From Telopea speciosissima (taxonomy: Eukaryota > Streptophyta > Magnoliopsida > Proteales > Proteaceae), in NCBI RefSeq assembly GCF_018873765.1, contig NC_057921.1, forward strand, positions 64,717,557 to 64,781,556: a stretch of 64,000 nucleotides of DNA, read 5' to 3'. Positions 24,801 to 38,413 of the stretch are shown piece after piece (the stretch's first letter is position 1; each line of letters starts with the position of its first letter). The notes beneath the pieces were generated by a model. It was not told where the DNA came from. It made no database searches and saw only the letters and a list, made by a program, of their open reading frames with translations. A program made the position numbers and the translations under genes.

Positions 24801-26038
24801 GATTCTGGAGATTTTGAAGGAAAGCATAAGGTCTTAGAAAATTACTGATTCTCACTTCAGCAGAGTGAAACAAAATTTGCACATAATTCCACTGAAAGCT
24901 GACCAAAATTCAACTAATTGATTATAATAATAAAACAGAACAGTCCAATATTTTTCAAAATTTCCAAACATTTTTAAATTTCAATAAATACCAATAAGTT
25001 ATATAATAATAATAATAATTATTATTATTTAGAGCCACAAGGTGGTAGTAGTTATTCCATAATATCTAGGTTCATACCTGTGAGGCCAGAATTTCAGATC
25101 TTCTTCAGATGGTTTGAGTAGCAAGTCAACTAAAGATTTGCCCTTGGAATCACTGGGGCGCAGAGGTGGAGGATTATCATCAATAGTCCAAATTTTGTTT
25201 CTTGCAAATCCCTGCTGCTCTAATGATCCACAGTTTCCAAACTTCAAAATATTGAACTACAGCCTGTTAGTGAGAGCTGATCACTGTTGATAATATGCCT
25301 TAATATCCGCAATAATGGTTTGAAATACCTGTGGGAAACAAATAGGGATGCCCCCTCGCATTGCTTTTGGTGGCTTAAAAATGGCCTGCAGTAAATAAAA
25401 GAACAAGAAACAAATGGGTATCATTTCTTATGAGATGATGCATATCAACAATCCTTATAAGCAATACTCTATGAGGTTAATTGATCCAGATCCATCCAGT
25501 CAAGGGATCATCTCTTTAAGTTCCTATAATTTGAAAGTTAAGGCTAAAGAACCTATTGGGTAGGATTTGAATTGGCCTGTAAAAATTGGACAGCAAAACT
25601 GTTGGAGTGGAGAAGAGTAAAAACAAAATCCACATACCTTACTACTAGTGAACAGGAGCTCCTCCCCACGATCATTCCTCCATGAAACAACCTGCCCTCC
25701 AAGCAAACTAACCTGGATTGCTGACAGATAATTCATCAAGAAGAAAACCAGAATATGCTATTTCAGCCAAAAATAAATAAACACTTTTACTACTCATGGT
25801 ACAAGCGAAAATCTACAATAAGTGAATCTAAGTGCTTGCAGTAATAAGAAAGAAAGCAACTTTCTCAACAAAAATTCACAATCCCAACCACTGAAGAAGA
25901 CAAGGAAATCGTGGGAAAGAGTCTAACCCGAGCATAAGCTCCTCTTGGGGAACGGAGGACAACCTGATCGATTCCATTCCAGTCCTTTGTAACTTCAACC
26001 GCATCTCTCTGGTTCCAAACTGCTGCAGAATGACCCAT
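21888..26038 (-). CDS. Putative glucose-6-phosphate 1-epimerase (aldose-1-epimerase family)
   Basis: Members interconvert alpha and beta anomers of hexose 6-phosphate (EC 5.1.3.15 for the yeast homologue YMR099c). Eight exons in transcript order: 26038-25928, 25712-25638, 25385-25329, 25241-25078, 24533-24399, 23413-23311, 22915-22816 and 22099-21888. The joins are GT..AG in phase and give 318 residues from MGHSAAVWNQRDAVEV to PPQRSL. Family blocks seen: SLLGGQVVSWRNDRGEELLF, KPPKAMRGGIPICFPQFG, FAYHTYFSVSDI with H172, SEVRIEGLETLDYLDNL, and VVWNPWEKKSKAM. The usual QHGFARN motif reads QQGFARN (Q91), so one active-site histidine is missing while H172 and the C-terminal glutamates remain. A (GA)n run at 26048-26082 lies just upstream of the ATG. 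Intron 5 carries a LINE remnant. Confidence 0.93.
24042..24337 (-). mobile_element. 5'-truncated LINE 3' end with 17-bp target duplication
   Basis: The body at 24059-24320 starts with a T run, the poly(A) tail of a minus-strand insertion. It is flanked by perfect copies of TTTGGATTTTGAAACTT at 24042-24058 and 24321-24337. The minus strand encodes a stretch resembling the end of an L1-type RNase H domain (SNLAKMAQQSNNTFVYSS). It lies in intron 5 of the epimerase gene, in the gene's own orientation. Confidence 0.85.
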
Positions 26039-26045
26039 CTCCAAA

Positions 26046-26089
<44 letters not shown>

Positions 26090-29000
26090 GAACAAGAGAA
26101 GCTCTAACGATTAACGAAATTCCTTGTCTTAGAACTTGGAAGAGGTTCAAGCAGAAGACTTTGAGCGGTAAAGACCGGAGCTATCAATAAAAAGGAAGCT
26201 TTGTTCACATTGACAGTTGAAAACATGAACTTCATCCAAAATCTTCCTGTGATAAACCCCTATCATCCCGTGAATCAAAACTAAAAAGCCCACCTACCAG
26301 TTCAACTCATATAGCATTCTACACCCGTTATTTGTAATAGCAGGGAGGGGAAAGGGAACAAATCCAAGACCCAACGAAAGATTGAAAATGGAAATTTGTG
26401 AACCACCGGCATAGCCAGTAGTTTCACAGGAACCTCACCCGAAATATCAACTAAGTATCTCTCTTTTCTCAAATTTAAATCACGGGAACACAACCCAATG
26501 CAGGAATCCCTGAAATCCGAGACACCTTACCGTAAAAAGAAGATAACTCGGTACCCCATAAGAGAAGCAACATCCACAACTACACCACCCCAGGAATTGA
26601 AGAAGGGGGGATGGATGACAGAGCACAATCCAAAACACCACTAAAGTAATTCGTCTGAGAAAACCCAGTTCCACCGGTACCCAGAAGCCCTAGATCTCTA
26701 AAAATAAGGAGGAAAAGAAAAACAGAGAAAAGAAGGGAAGAAGACTGGAAGTAACTGAATTCTTGAACTAAATTGCCTATCATATATTCAAACACAATTT
26801 CCCTCTAAACCCAATTTCTGAAAAGTGGGAACAGTTCGATGTTCTCAAAGAAAGAAAACCAAGAAGGATAAGATGGGGGGAGGGGAGGGGAGGGGAAGGC
26901 AACACTTAGCATCATGGTCAGTCAGAGCTCAGCTACATCCTTTAAACTGTTACAGAGAAAAGAATATTAATACCCAAAGGGCTGAGGGGAAAGAAAGAAA
27001 CGATAACGCAAACATAAATGAGGTGAGCAATGAAGCAATCAGGCAAGGCCTGAGGTCTCTGGTACAAGATTTGATTACAAAATAAACAAAAATGGGGTTT
27101 CCCTTGTTTTAATGTCACATTGGGATGCATGCATGCATGCATGCAGGCTGCACAGAGATCTTACATGGAGATACGTGAAGTACGTTTGGAGTTGTACTAA
27201 CGGTCAAAACTCCGAACTGCTCAGATAATAATGTAATGTATGAGACTATGAGGCATGAGCCCATCCATGTTGGGTGGGGTAAGGAAAAACTGATAATATG
27301 ATGGGACAGAAAACTACTTTTCATGATTTAGAGTATTACAATGTTACCCGGTCGTCGTGTGTAATGCGTGGCAACCATGCCTACACACTTATCGACTTAC
27401 CCCCCCCCCCCCATGTAAAAGTGGAATTTTTAAGGCACCCAAGGTGCTTTTTGTGTCTAGGCATGGTTACATGCCAAGGTAATAATCTTTTTCCCTATGA
27501 TTTAATAACAACATAATTAATAATATCAAAAGTAGAATAATAAATCCTTATACATTTATCATAAGGGAAAAACAATGATACCTAGCCACGTGGCTCTTGC
27601 GTTCAAACATAGGAACACATGAAGAAAGTACCACCTTATCCTCATAAAATATGTTGATGCCCTCGTATGTGCTCTCATTGGCCCCCATACTGATGCAAAC
27701 ACTACACAACTAGACATCAAGCTCTTGCCTTTGTCGTAATTATAAACAGAGAAGCATTATTTCTATTTTTGTGTGGTGACTAGCGAGGGACTCTAGGGCA
27801 TTGTTCGAAGAAATGGAATCTGAACTTTTATGAATTCTGATTTTGTTGAATCGATGAAAAGAATTGAGAGAATTCCAACAAAATCAACTTAAACCGTAGA
27901 AAAGTTCGATTTTTTAAAATATGCATCAACAAGAATAAGGAGTCGAATCCGGTTAATTTTAGTCTGATTCAACTAGAATGTCGATCTAATTTTGATTCTT
28001 ATAAACCTGTGCTATGTGAGGTTGATAATTATAAATTTCAATTTTTCTTGCACAAAAAAACTATGCAGACGGGGTAAATTATAAAGCTCCAAAAGACGAA
28101 AGGAAAAGTACAATTTGAATAAGATCATCTAGGGAAAAGTTCTTCCACATGCCCAAATAAAGATTGCAAAGAACGCATTTAGAAATATCATGGATTGCAA
28201 ACATTCTCCTCACTCACAAGGAAGGAGAAAAAACAACTTCAAAATCAAGGAGGAAACACATAGTATCCATCATAATAGTAGAAGCTTCAATAGGGGGAAT
28301 AAGAGTCTAACAGACACTTGATAGTTAGAGTGAATACCTGTTAGGGTTTTAAAACATAGAATGGTATCAAATTGTTGTGTTCAAGAACCTTAGAATCGGT
28401 CCTCAGATCCGTACCGAATCAGTCAAGGCCGATTCACCTGTCCAATTCTCGATTCTTAAAACCTTGATACCCGTGAAAGACCATCATCAATTGCCATTTT
28501 CAATTGAAACCATTTTCTAACTAGAATATCAATTGCCCCCACCCCACACCACCCCCTTCCCAGACAGGGGAGGGTCTGTATAAACCTGCAAAACCTGCTG
28601 GGCCTGGGGCCTGCGTGGCTCGTGGTGGGCCATGATAATATCGCTCGTGGCGCATGTTAGAGACTTAGGGTGTACTTGTAGTCTTGCCACGTACCTACCA
28701 TTCCTATTTTCGACTCTTATGCTTACTAAGCCTAAATTGCGCCTACCTAGTTTGAAATTTGAAACTTGAAACCAGAGACTGTTGATGTGGGTGAACTGTG
28801 AAAACCATGGTTTTGAGGTATTGCTATCGCTAGCCACCGATCTCGATATTTTATCACCCCGTATTAGTGAAATGGAACAGAAAATCTGTTCGTTATGAGT
28901 AAAGAATTTGGAGTACACATGACATGACATGTTGTTATGTGTCTCTGTAGAATGCGGATCAGAATTAGGGTTTAAAAGAATGGAAATGGGGTGCATTAAG

Positions 29001-29487
29001 CAGATAATATTCAGGAAGCAGGACAGATGATGGATGGATGGATGGATCGATCATCAAATTTTTAATTTCTTCCTTATCCGAATTCAGTAGAAAACAAAGA
29101 GCAGCTCAATTGGATTGGATTTCATAAAAAGCAAAAGGTTTGGGCCGTGGAAAATGTGGCCGCCGTCCACCTCTCACTCTGAAGCGTCAGAACCAGAGAG
29201 ATTTGAGTCCAGGCCGTCCGTTTTCCGTTGAATTTGAAAAGAGGTGTGTGTGGATAACCTGTGTAACTCTCACTTTCCGCCTTTCTCTCTCGCACGCAAA
29301 AATAGAATTTGCCGCTCGGGATTACTTGCTCTTCTGGTCGTGCTTATGAATCATGAAATGTTGAATTCAAGAAAAAAGAGAGGACAGTTCTCGATTCTTC
29401 CCCTTGAGTCACATTGGTGAATAGCTGCAAAAGCAAAAGTAGTAATTGTTGGCAGCCTCAGGGTCACGCCCCCATGGCCCCCAATCC
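26039..29487. other. Upstream region of the epimerase gene and intergenic DNA
   Basis: It begins with the pyrimidine-rich leader of the epimerase gene ((GA)n on the plus strand, 26048-26082). A (TGCA)n run sits at 27126-27144. At 28380-28460 is a decayed GAATCGG/CCGATTC-type repeat. A 155-codon open frame on the minus strand at 28529-28996 has no recognisable domain and is not called. A GGAT tandem lies at 29031-29046. Confidence 0.5.
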
Positions 29488-29746
29488 CATGAGTCCATGG
29501 TTTTAGTAGGTATCGGTATGGGCGAATGGGCGAATGGGCCAATATCAATACCGATCCGGATCGGTCTGTATTGGTCTGGATCGATCATGTTTTCTTTAAA
29601 ATTTTTTTTTTTTTTTTTTAAAACATTTTTGCCTTTGTCTGTACCAATCCACCGATGTGGGATCGGCCAAGAATCGATATCAATCTCCACCAATATTGAT
29701 ACGAATTGGCCGATCCGATTCCAATTCCTCAAACCATGCATGAGTC
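29488..29746. mobile_element. hAT-type MITE with 8-bp target duplication
   Basis: The body at 29496-29738 begins CATGGTTT and ends AAACCATG. Its two halves pair imperfectly over most of their length (CAATATCAATACCGATCC against the reverse complement of the right half), separated by a T run. Perfect 8-bp copies of CATGAGTC flank it at 29488-29495 and 29739-29746, the duplication size typical of hAT elements. No coding capacity. Confidence 0.85.
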
Positions 29747-31126
29747 ACGTTGATGTGGTACTGTGGTGTAGCAAGGGTTGTAAACTCCGAATTTGGATCA
29801 GAACCTGCCAAAAAACCACAAAATCAACTTAGGTGTTAAAACCCAGTGATCCAGTCCCAAAAACCCTAGAATCGATCGTTCCAGAATTGCTGGAATCAAG
29901 ATTTATTAGGGCTGATTCCAATTCAAATCGGCTGGTTGATTCCGTATTTTGAATCACATATTATTCATGATTGATCTTTAATGAAAATTAACTCATGCAG
30001 CTAGATCCCCAAATTTATTAAATCCAAAGGCTTTAAAAAAATCATAGATTTTTCCAAAAATAATTTCTATTTCCGATTTCAATTTCTAAGGTTGTCCAAA
30101 GTTTTAAAAATCGGAATTGAAATTGTCAATTTGAGTTAGAGTTTGTTGAGCCCAATCTCGATTCCTTAGATCCGAATCAACTGATCAAAGAAGGGTGTCT
30201 AGGGTTCATGCTGATTCCAGCTGTATCAGAATCGGAATTCATTGAGACCAATCCCGTTGCTGATTTTCTTACTTGAACCTTAGTTTTGACCCATTTCCAT
30301 CAATTCAGATCCGATTCAAATTGGACTGAGTGTAGGTTATTCTATATCCGTTGGAAGGGATTATCATGGGACATTTGCTTAAGGCTTAAAATATGGGGTT
30401 TATAATCTACTGTTTATCTTGGGAAGATTCTACTCTACTTAAATGATAAAACAATGATTCATTCAGTGTTTACAATTCCGAGATCAGGAATCAGGTCAGT
30501 ACCAGTTGATTCTGATCCAGATCGAATTGGTTTTGGTCTGGCCCAACTCCAGAATCGGCCAGAATTGAGATTGGCCGGCGGCTGGGGGATATCCCATCCC
30601 CAGGAAATGAATAAAAAGACAAAAACTTAAGAACAAAGGAAAGTAAACCATCTATAAATTTCTTATATGTCCAACAGTCTTGTTCTGCCGCATTACATTT
30701 TCCAAGCAAATAGAGGAAGATATACAGTACATATGCATAACACGACTGGGACACACTTCTTAAATCAATCTAAAACCTCTTCAATGTACAGTACCAATGG
30801 GGACATCCCCAGCATCATCAGGAATCTAATAGACCACAAATTAGTAATTCCTTTTGCCAAGACTCAATTTTCAAGTTTCTTAGCCATGGAGGGCTTCATA
30901 CTCCACTACTACCTTCGGAATCATGTGTGCACTCACCGCTACGCAATTCATTAATTCATTGCCTGTTAGCCGCTGTCTCTGTCCAAAACTACTTCAGCTA
31001 CTGTTAGGAGTGATTATAAAAGTTTGAATTCTCATCAAAATTACAGAACTGGGTGGAATTTAATCATAAAAAGGATAGCAGAAACATGGCTAGTTGGTTT
31101 CTTTGATCATTCGAAACAAAATAAGC
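29747..31126. other. Intergenic DNA with decayed GATTCC-type repeats
   Basis: Three separate blocks, about 29780-29960, 30100-30290 and 30480-30600, are dense in GATTCC, CCGATT and AATCGG words and look like eroded relatives of the MITE just upstream. The last bases belong to the 3' UTR of the bZIP gene on the minus strand. No gene is seen. Confidence 0.55.
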
Positions 31127-34100
31127 TCAGCCAGCAGCTATGGCATCAGCTCTGGGACTTGATTCTAGGAGTTGATGAAACTTGGTGCTGGAATTGGAGT
31201 TTTCATGGGGCTCACTGTCTCTCTGTTCACTTCTAACAGAGCCCAAATTGTTTACCCTGGATAACAAGTTCACAGTACTATCAGGTGGGGCCGTTTCAGA
31301 TTCCATATTGTTGGGAGCCATATCTTCTGCCACTTCCAGATGGGCATCTTTTAATTTCTCCTGTATAATGAAACCAAGCAAGGTTAAGTTCCATACAAAT
31401 GCTGCGCGAAGCAAAATTGTGCAGAGGTTGTGTTTAAATCTCTGTAGCCTGGCAGAAAATGGTATCACTAGATCTTCTGAAGTTACCACATCTTGAATCT
31501 GGTAAGTGAATCTTTGATCGACGAATATTTACTACATGATATCCATATGAGGAAAATTGGAAGAGGGAAGGTACCATTAACGCAGCATTCTCAAGCCTCA
31601 GCTTCTGTGAATTCTCTGTTAGTTGGTTTAATTCTGACCTGAGGGCAATATTCTCTGCACTTAGGGTCTCAACTGTCACGGCTAGCTCTTCAGTCTCAGC
31701 CTTGAACCCAAAATAATTTGTCAAATTTAGTTGCCAACTAATACAGACACCATAAGGGTTCAAATAGATCAAAAGGAATAGGATCAAAGGGAGGGTATGC
31801 CAGTACCTGCTTTCTCAGCCTTGACCTCCTAGCAGATTCTCTATTAGACTGTTTCCTCCTTTCCCGTTTCAGCTCCCGTTCATCCTAGAAAAGTAAAGAC
31901 CCAAAAGCAGAAAATATGAATACACCAGCACATCTAGGAAAAATGTTATGTATGTTACAGAAATTTCAATTTGGCATCCACTCCTTCAATACAAACTCAA
32001 CTTACGTTATTAGATTAATTTAAATAGGTCCAAAATTGTTAATTAGCAATCTCCACTCACTAGAAAAAATTGAATTTAATGAATCAAGTCAATAACAATT
32101 GACCCACAAAAGGGCTCCTAAAAAGGTCTCTCTGACACACAAATACATTCATTCAGAATAACCTGCTTGACTGGCAAGTTGAACCAGTCCATACAGCAGA
32201 GCAGGGACCAAGATCTTTGCTTCATTTATCTTGTGGAAAGTGATCTGCCCATGGGACCAGATAGGACAACTACTCCTGATGGGAGCAGACTTCATGTCCA
32301 GGTTTTGAATCACTGCAAAGATTTGGATTAACAATTGAAAAAACAAAGAAACATCTAAGTCATACCTGAATCCACAGTTCGGATGGTAAACCATCACGAG
32401 CAGGCACCACCACACCTGGTGAAGGAGGAACAGTACCAGAGTTGGGTTTCACATTCCCATTGGGGGAGGCAGTAAGCTCCAACCCTGAAATCATTGAAGC
32501 CAAAGGATCAGTTCCAACAGATATTCCTTGAACACTAACAGGAGCCATGGCAGCTCCCATAGTACTACCAGGAGTAACATTTGCCTCTCCAACTGGAGCA
32601 GGGTCAAATTTCCCATCCTTGCCAGCTTACATAAAGATGGAAAAAATAAACCCCCTCAGAATTTAATGCAGTTAATTACAAAATGAAAGATAATACACCC
32701 AAAAAAGGAGGAAAGGGAAGTCTGCCATAATATCAAACAGCTAACCTCTAACAAGGCAACCCCCTTTCCAGACCACCATAAAGTGCAGTAGCATGAAATT
32801 TTGGCCATGGATTGGCTTAGAACTTGAAGCAGAGGTTTCAACTCAAAACTCACTCTTTCCAAAGCATACAAAAGCATTTTGTTTTCTGATGATGTAGTAG
32901 AGAGGGTTTAAATCCCAAGCTAAAAATATGATGGATATTCTAAAAATTCAAAAACTTTCAGAATAATCCAGATTACTTAAAAAAATACATGGAGTTTTAG
33001 TCTCAGTTAAAATAGGAGGCCTCCACAAATAAAAGGGGAAAGTGAGCAATAACTTTTGTCCAGTAGTGACAACTTTGTGATTTGACAGAAGATATAGACT
33101 CATGCAGCCAACCACAAGTACTTGTTAGAGTTAACTTGAAATAGATACAGCTAGAAATAATTACAATGAGACATTGTCGGGCCCACAGGTTCATGATATA
33201 ATAACAATAATACAAGTAGAATGACATGTAAAAGCCATAGGTTCACTGATCAAATCTGGCTGCACCTCAGTTGTACTTCTGACTGTCTTGGCTCATCAGC
33301 CAAAAGGCAGGGTCTATAGGTCCTCTAACTATATGGACATGTTGAAATCAATATCTAGTCGTAAGTTAATTTTCAGTCCAATTTGTCAATGCCATGTGCT
33401 TAGAAATGATGCTCTAAAAAACTTTGTCAAAAAGTTAACAATGTTTGAAGAACGTGGACTCGTAGAAAAAAAAAGAGGGGGGGGGGGAGTCCCATACATG
33501 GTGGACCATATGGTTGACATAGGAAACTATACAGTGGACAATCTAGAAGATTGCCTATCTATTCAAAGATCAGAATAACCAAATGTTCAGTCCACTGGCA
33601 GAAATGGACGACAGAGCTGGAAAGCCTTAGGGCTGTACCTCAGTCAGTAATATTTTTCCAGGAAAACAGACAGACAGACAAGTTACCCTTTTGTACAGTA
33701 TGGTACCTAGGCCATTAAGGTACATGATCCCAACAAGACTACTGTTTGGTAAGGAGAATTTTCATACCTGTGGATGGTGTGCTCTCACAATTTCTTTTCC
33801 TATGTGATTTGTCCCCCTAACAGAAGGTGAAGACCAATATTAACATTTCAATTTCTACGATTCAGAAACAAGTTATAGAAGGTACAAAGTAATTTAATGG
33901 GTGTTTAGGAAGCCATACTCCTGTATTCCCATCACTTCCATCACTGGAACCTTCTGTACCACTTTCCCCACTATACAGGCATCCAAAAATTAAAGAGTTA
34001 GTCTGGTCAGGAAGCAAGGGAGTGGAGAAGCAGCATTAGGTTGAATTTTGACCTAGGAGATCTACTAGGTCAAACATACCAAGTACTGTAGTAATCCAAA

Positions 34101-36138
34101 TCCTCACCAAGTGTAAGGCACAGGGTAGAGGATAAAAAAGTTGTTATATTCACCAGAGAGTAAGAATATCTCAATTCCAAAAGCATATAGATGAATTTTG
34201 ACCTTGGAGATCTACTAGGTCAAACCCACTAATGCTGCATTAATCCACACTGACACCAATTGCACAGAGCAGAGGATACATAAGTTATTGCATTCCCAAG
34301 AGACCAAGAGACCAAGAATATTCCAATTCCTAGAAATAAAGAGCAGCTGAGTGACAAACCTTTGTGACATTCTGTGGATTGCACCACCAAGGGCATTCTC
34401 GGCATTGTCATTCCCTATTGAGACTGCCAACCCATCAAATCCTTTCAATTTCTTCATCAAGCCTCGCTCTTTACTGGTTGAAGACTTAGCAGGTGGTTCT
34501 ACACCGAAAGGAGTTGCAACCTGAATCACACTTGAGATAATTAGATCCAACACACCATCATGTAAGCCATGTTAAACATACAAGACATTCTCATTGTCCT
34601 CCATTCATAACGCAAATATTCAGAAAACTGTTCTTCAAAATTAAAATATCATAGTGAGATAGACTAGAGGAGTTTAAAAAAAAAAACAAAGAATTACCAT
34701 GACTTCACTTACAACAGGTGATGGTGGAATCCCATGCCCATGTGATCCCTGACACAAGAAGTGCTCATGTGCATGAGTTCTTTCAGTCTAATCACATTTT
34801 TTAATTATTATATATGTGCATGTGCAAAAGAATATGCGTGTGTGTGTGTGTGTGTGTGTGTGTGAACGCGTGTGATAAATCGATTGCCACCATAGATGTC
34901 AACCACTGCTGCCAGATCTGGTCAAGACTAATGGTTCGGCAGTACTAATTGATGCACATGTACATGGTATACAGGATGGACACCATGTTTATTGGCATTT
35001 TTATACAGATGTCCACGGGTAAACACATTGTTTTCTTCCAATTCTTCCAATTTATTCAAGAAAGGGATCTCAATTCCCAGTCCACATTCTACATGTCAGC
35101 ATGAGCAGCTACAACCACCTCACTTTTCCTTATTTTAGGAAGGTGACCAAAGGCTGATATTGCAAATCAAGACAGCAAAGTAAAAAAATAAAACCATCTC
35201 TCATCCTAAGTTCAAAATAAGTATAGACTTACATATGGAACTGCAGGATGCGCATAGACACCTCCATGCGAGTAGATTGCATAGGGCACCCCATAAGGCG
35301 GCATTAGAGGCTGAGAAAATTGAGATGCCAAGTTGAGAAAAACCCCAAGGTAGATATTCACCCTCCCACCCCCCCCCCCCAACACACACACACAAAAAAC
35401 CCAAGGTACCATTCCAGTTTGTCACATTGCTCCACAAATTTAAATCAAAATGCAACATATAATAGCTGACAAAGGAGATGAAACAGTTAATTAATTAGGT
35501 GACCCACAACCCTAGTTAGTACCTGAGGAGGACCCCACATGTATGGGGGAGGAGCATGACCAGTTGTAACTGCAGAGTTAAAATATGGTGGTGGTAGTGT
35601 TACTCCAGGCCCATAATATGCCTGAAAATATAACAAACCAGCTTAACAGTTGATACTTTCATGATAATCTAGTAAGTAAACTTTTTATTTAACTACTTAA
35701 TCTAGAAAGGGAAAAAAAAAATTTCCCTTCTATTTAACTACTTTATTTTTGGTTACTTATTTAACTAAAAGGTTGAAACTACTGTAATTCAGAATGACAA
35801 AGAAGAAGCATGTAAACAACCACTAACCTGGATATTTGCCCATTCAGGACAAGGATGAACATTAGTCTGCTCCTGTCAATGCAAAGGGATTGACTGATAT
35901 TTAGATATCATTATCAGGTGTTAAACCAAAAAGAGGTGCAAAAATTGTATCTAAATATGTAAATGTTCAAATACTCCAAAATACAATTTAGTCCAATGTC
36001 ATTAGGCGTTACCTAAAGGATATTATCTTTGTGATATGAGAGTAAAGGCATTTTATTGATTATAGAGGGCTGAATCCAAAATAAACACAAGGTATTTCAC
36101 ATTTTCAAAGTAAGGTCTCTCATTGCAATGACAGAGAG

Positions 36139-36180
<42 letters not shown>

Positions 36181-36394
36181 ACTTTTATATGCAATTTCTT
36201 GCCATTCAAGGTCATTTCAATATACAAAGCCATAAAGATTTATATCAGGAATATTAGGAGTAACTATATATATTCTACTGCATGGTCAATAATATAAGAA
36301 GAAAATGGATTATCCTACGACTTTTTGAGCTCACCTGTGCAGGTGAAGATGCTTTTTCAGACTTTGAAGGTGTGTCGGCTTCGTTGTTTCCCAT
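31127..36394 (-). CDS. GBF: G-box-binding factor, bZIP group G (GBF1/GBF3 type)
   Basis: A nuclear bZIP transcription factor that binds CACGTG. Twelve coding exons in transcript order: 36394-36335, 35872-35828, 35621-35523, 35310-35233, 34748-34698, 34520-34360, 33970-33919, 33816-33768, 32625-32366, 31884-31807, 31700-31575 and 31360-31127. All joins are GT..AG and in phase, giving 430 residues. The N-terminal half is the proline-rich GBF region (EQTNVHPCPEWANIQ, AYYGPGVTLPPPYFNSA, PYGVPYAIYSHGGVYAHPA). GLMKKLKGFDGLAVSIGN and SGTEGSSDGSDGNTG follow. The basic region is residues 286-311 with N299-x7-R307. Heptad leucines are at 317, 324, 331, 338, 345 and 352. The C-terminus, FHQLLESSPRADAIAAG, matches plant GBFs. 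A leader intron is likely, from 38413 (donor after CTGCAG) to 36426. Intron 6 contains a tandem duplication. Which GBF subtype it is remains open. Confidence 0.95.
34042..34341. repeat. Tandem duplication of about 150 bp in GBF intron 6
   Basis: Copy 1 starts at 34042 and copy 2 at 34192. Both open TGAATTTTGACCT and share GGAGATCTACTAGGTCAAAC and CAGAG..AGAGGATA blocks. The second copy abuts exon 6, whose splice donor lies at 34358-34359. Confidence 0.8.
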
Positions 36395-38413
36395 GGTTGA
36401 ATTTCAAGGCACGAAAAAATATACACTGATTGCTTGAGAGGTGGAAAATCCCGTTATCTTAGCAAGCTACTCTGTTCCTGGTATTGAATATTCAGTCTGC
36501 TGATGTGCTGAGTTAACATATAAAGATTCATGCACACAAACACCCACAAATATAAGGGTGATAAAGAACAAAAATAGCTATACAAACTTTGATAGGAAAT
36601 TCCTAGGGCAAAACTCAGATGGCCATTATGGAAATGATGATATAAATAACCAACATCAGATAGCTTCAAATATGGAAAGAGCTCTGGTAATATTAATGAG
36701 AATTTCACAGTACAGTATTCCAGAGCTGTATGTGAAGGATTATACTTAAAATCTGGACCTCTAAATATATACTGCTTGAAAAGATACCAGAATTGTACAC
36801 AATTGTATAGTATTTGTTCAAAGTTTAGCTGGGCAAGCTGCGACTGTTAGATCATGCAAATAAGTACATAATGGTCTCCTTGTTTAAAATTACCATATGT
36901 AGCAAAAGCATCAAAAGAAAGAAAATGATCCCTCGTTAACCACGTAAAATAACATGAAACGATGGCAAACCATCAGCTGCTCCTGCAACTGACCCTTTTC
37001 TCAACCAAAAAAAAAAAAAAGAACTAAATAGATAATAGATACAAAGATAAGTAATAACTTCAAAAATTAAATCATATCCTTTTCCTTGACTGGAACTAAT
37101 AATAGAGAAGTTATCCTCCACCAAATAAAAGGTAAAAGAGTAGTCAAAAATGCCTACTTAAATAATATAGATGCTCTCTTCCAAACATGTAAAGAGCAAA
37201 CGAAAGAATAAAAAATTTTCAAAAAGCTAAAAAAGATCACTGGCTGATATTGATTATGAAACAACACATACTGTTACAGTTATTAAATGCATATGTCACA
37301 TAATACAGATGAAATATATCCAATTCGTTTTATTTAATTCCCAGTTTTTATTTTCTGAAGTCTAAGAATTAGTGCAGGCAAGAACCAAAGAGACGGTCAA
37401 GGATGGAATTCCACCAAATTTTCATCATCATAATGAAAAGCCCAAAGAGATTTTATAATTAATCCAATGGAATTCTACGATATATCCATGACTTAATCAG
37501 CCAAAATCTTTTCTCTGTTCGGGTTAGGGAAGATCAGAGGCAACTCAAACCACCGGCCATTCAATCGAGATAAAACCCTAAACCATACTAACACATCAAC
37601 TGAAGAAATTCGAAGACCGGAAAGTCTGAAACCCAAAAGCTTGCGCCAGATGGGAAATTAGGGCATTCATAGGGGCATTAAAGACCTTTCGCAACTCAGG
37701 GGTCCAAGTGAGGAAATCACGGCCACGAATCGCAGGGCAGCATTAAATCACGTCAACATATATAAAATGACTGAAATACCCTTATACTATTGAAAAATTA
37801 TTGAAATGTGTTTTTGAAAAGGTACTAAACTTGTTCCCTTCCGACTTCGAGTTCCAACTATGGATTTGATGGTGGTTATCACAGAGTGTTCCATACCCTC
37901 CCAAATCCCAATAAGACAGCTACAGAGTTCTAATCATCAACGATTTTCATCAACGAAGAAGCAACTATGCTTCCTGGATTCCCAAATCACCCAACTTTTC
38001 TTCCATTTTCTGTTTTGTTCTCCCTGTTTTTTCTTTTTCACCTTACCAGCCTCCTTCCTGTTTTGGTTCGTTTCAAAGATCTTAGTTCCTTGAACCAAAG
38101 GCAGAGGAGATAGCATCAATGTTTAAAACGTTTCATCCTTCTGTTGTTTCTTTTTCATTCTATCATGTTTGCTTCCTAAGACGCAAAATTAAGCAAGTAA
38201 TGTTGTAGTATTCGAAGCAAACCAAAACTCTTATCTGAAAATCAAATAGAAATAACTATACCAAATAAATCACGAGAGAGAGAGAGAGAGAGAGAGAATT
38301 TAACCTTCAAGTCATGGATCACCAACACTCAGCGATCCAGATCAATTAAAGATTCGACAGTCTTTTCAGCTCTCAACGACAATTTCATAGATTCAAAAGC
38401 AAAATTCGACGTA

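Noticed and set aside
26042-26095. In-frame upstream extension of the epimerase through the (GA)n run
   Set aside because: It would add a run of alternating Leu-Ser residues. The ATG at 26038 gives MGHSAAVWNQRD, the usual start of the family.
28529-28996. 155-codon open frame on the minus strand
   Set aside because: No recognisable domain, no splice context, low-complexity end (GGGG runs), and it overlaps intergenic repeats.
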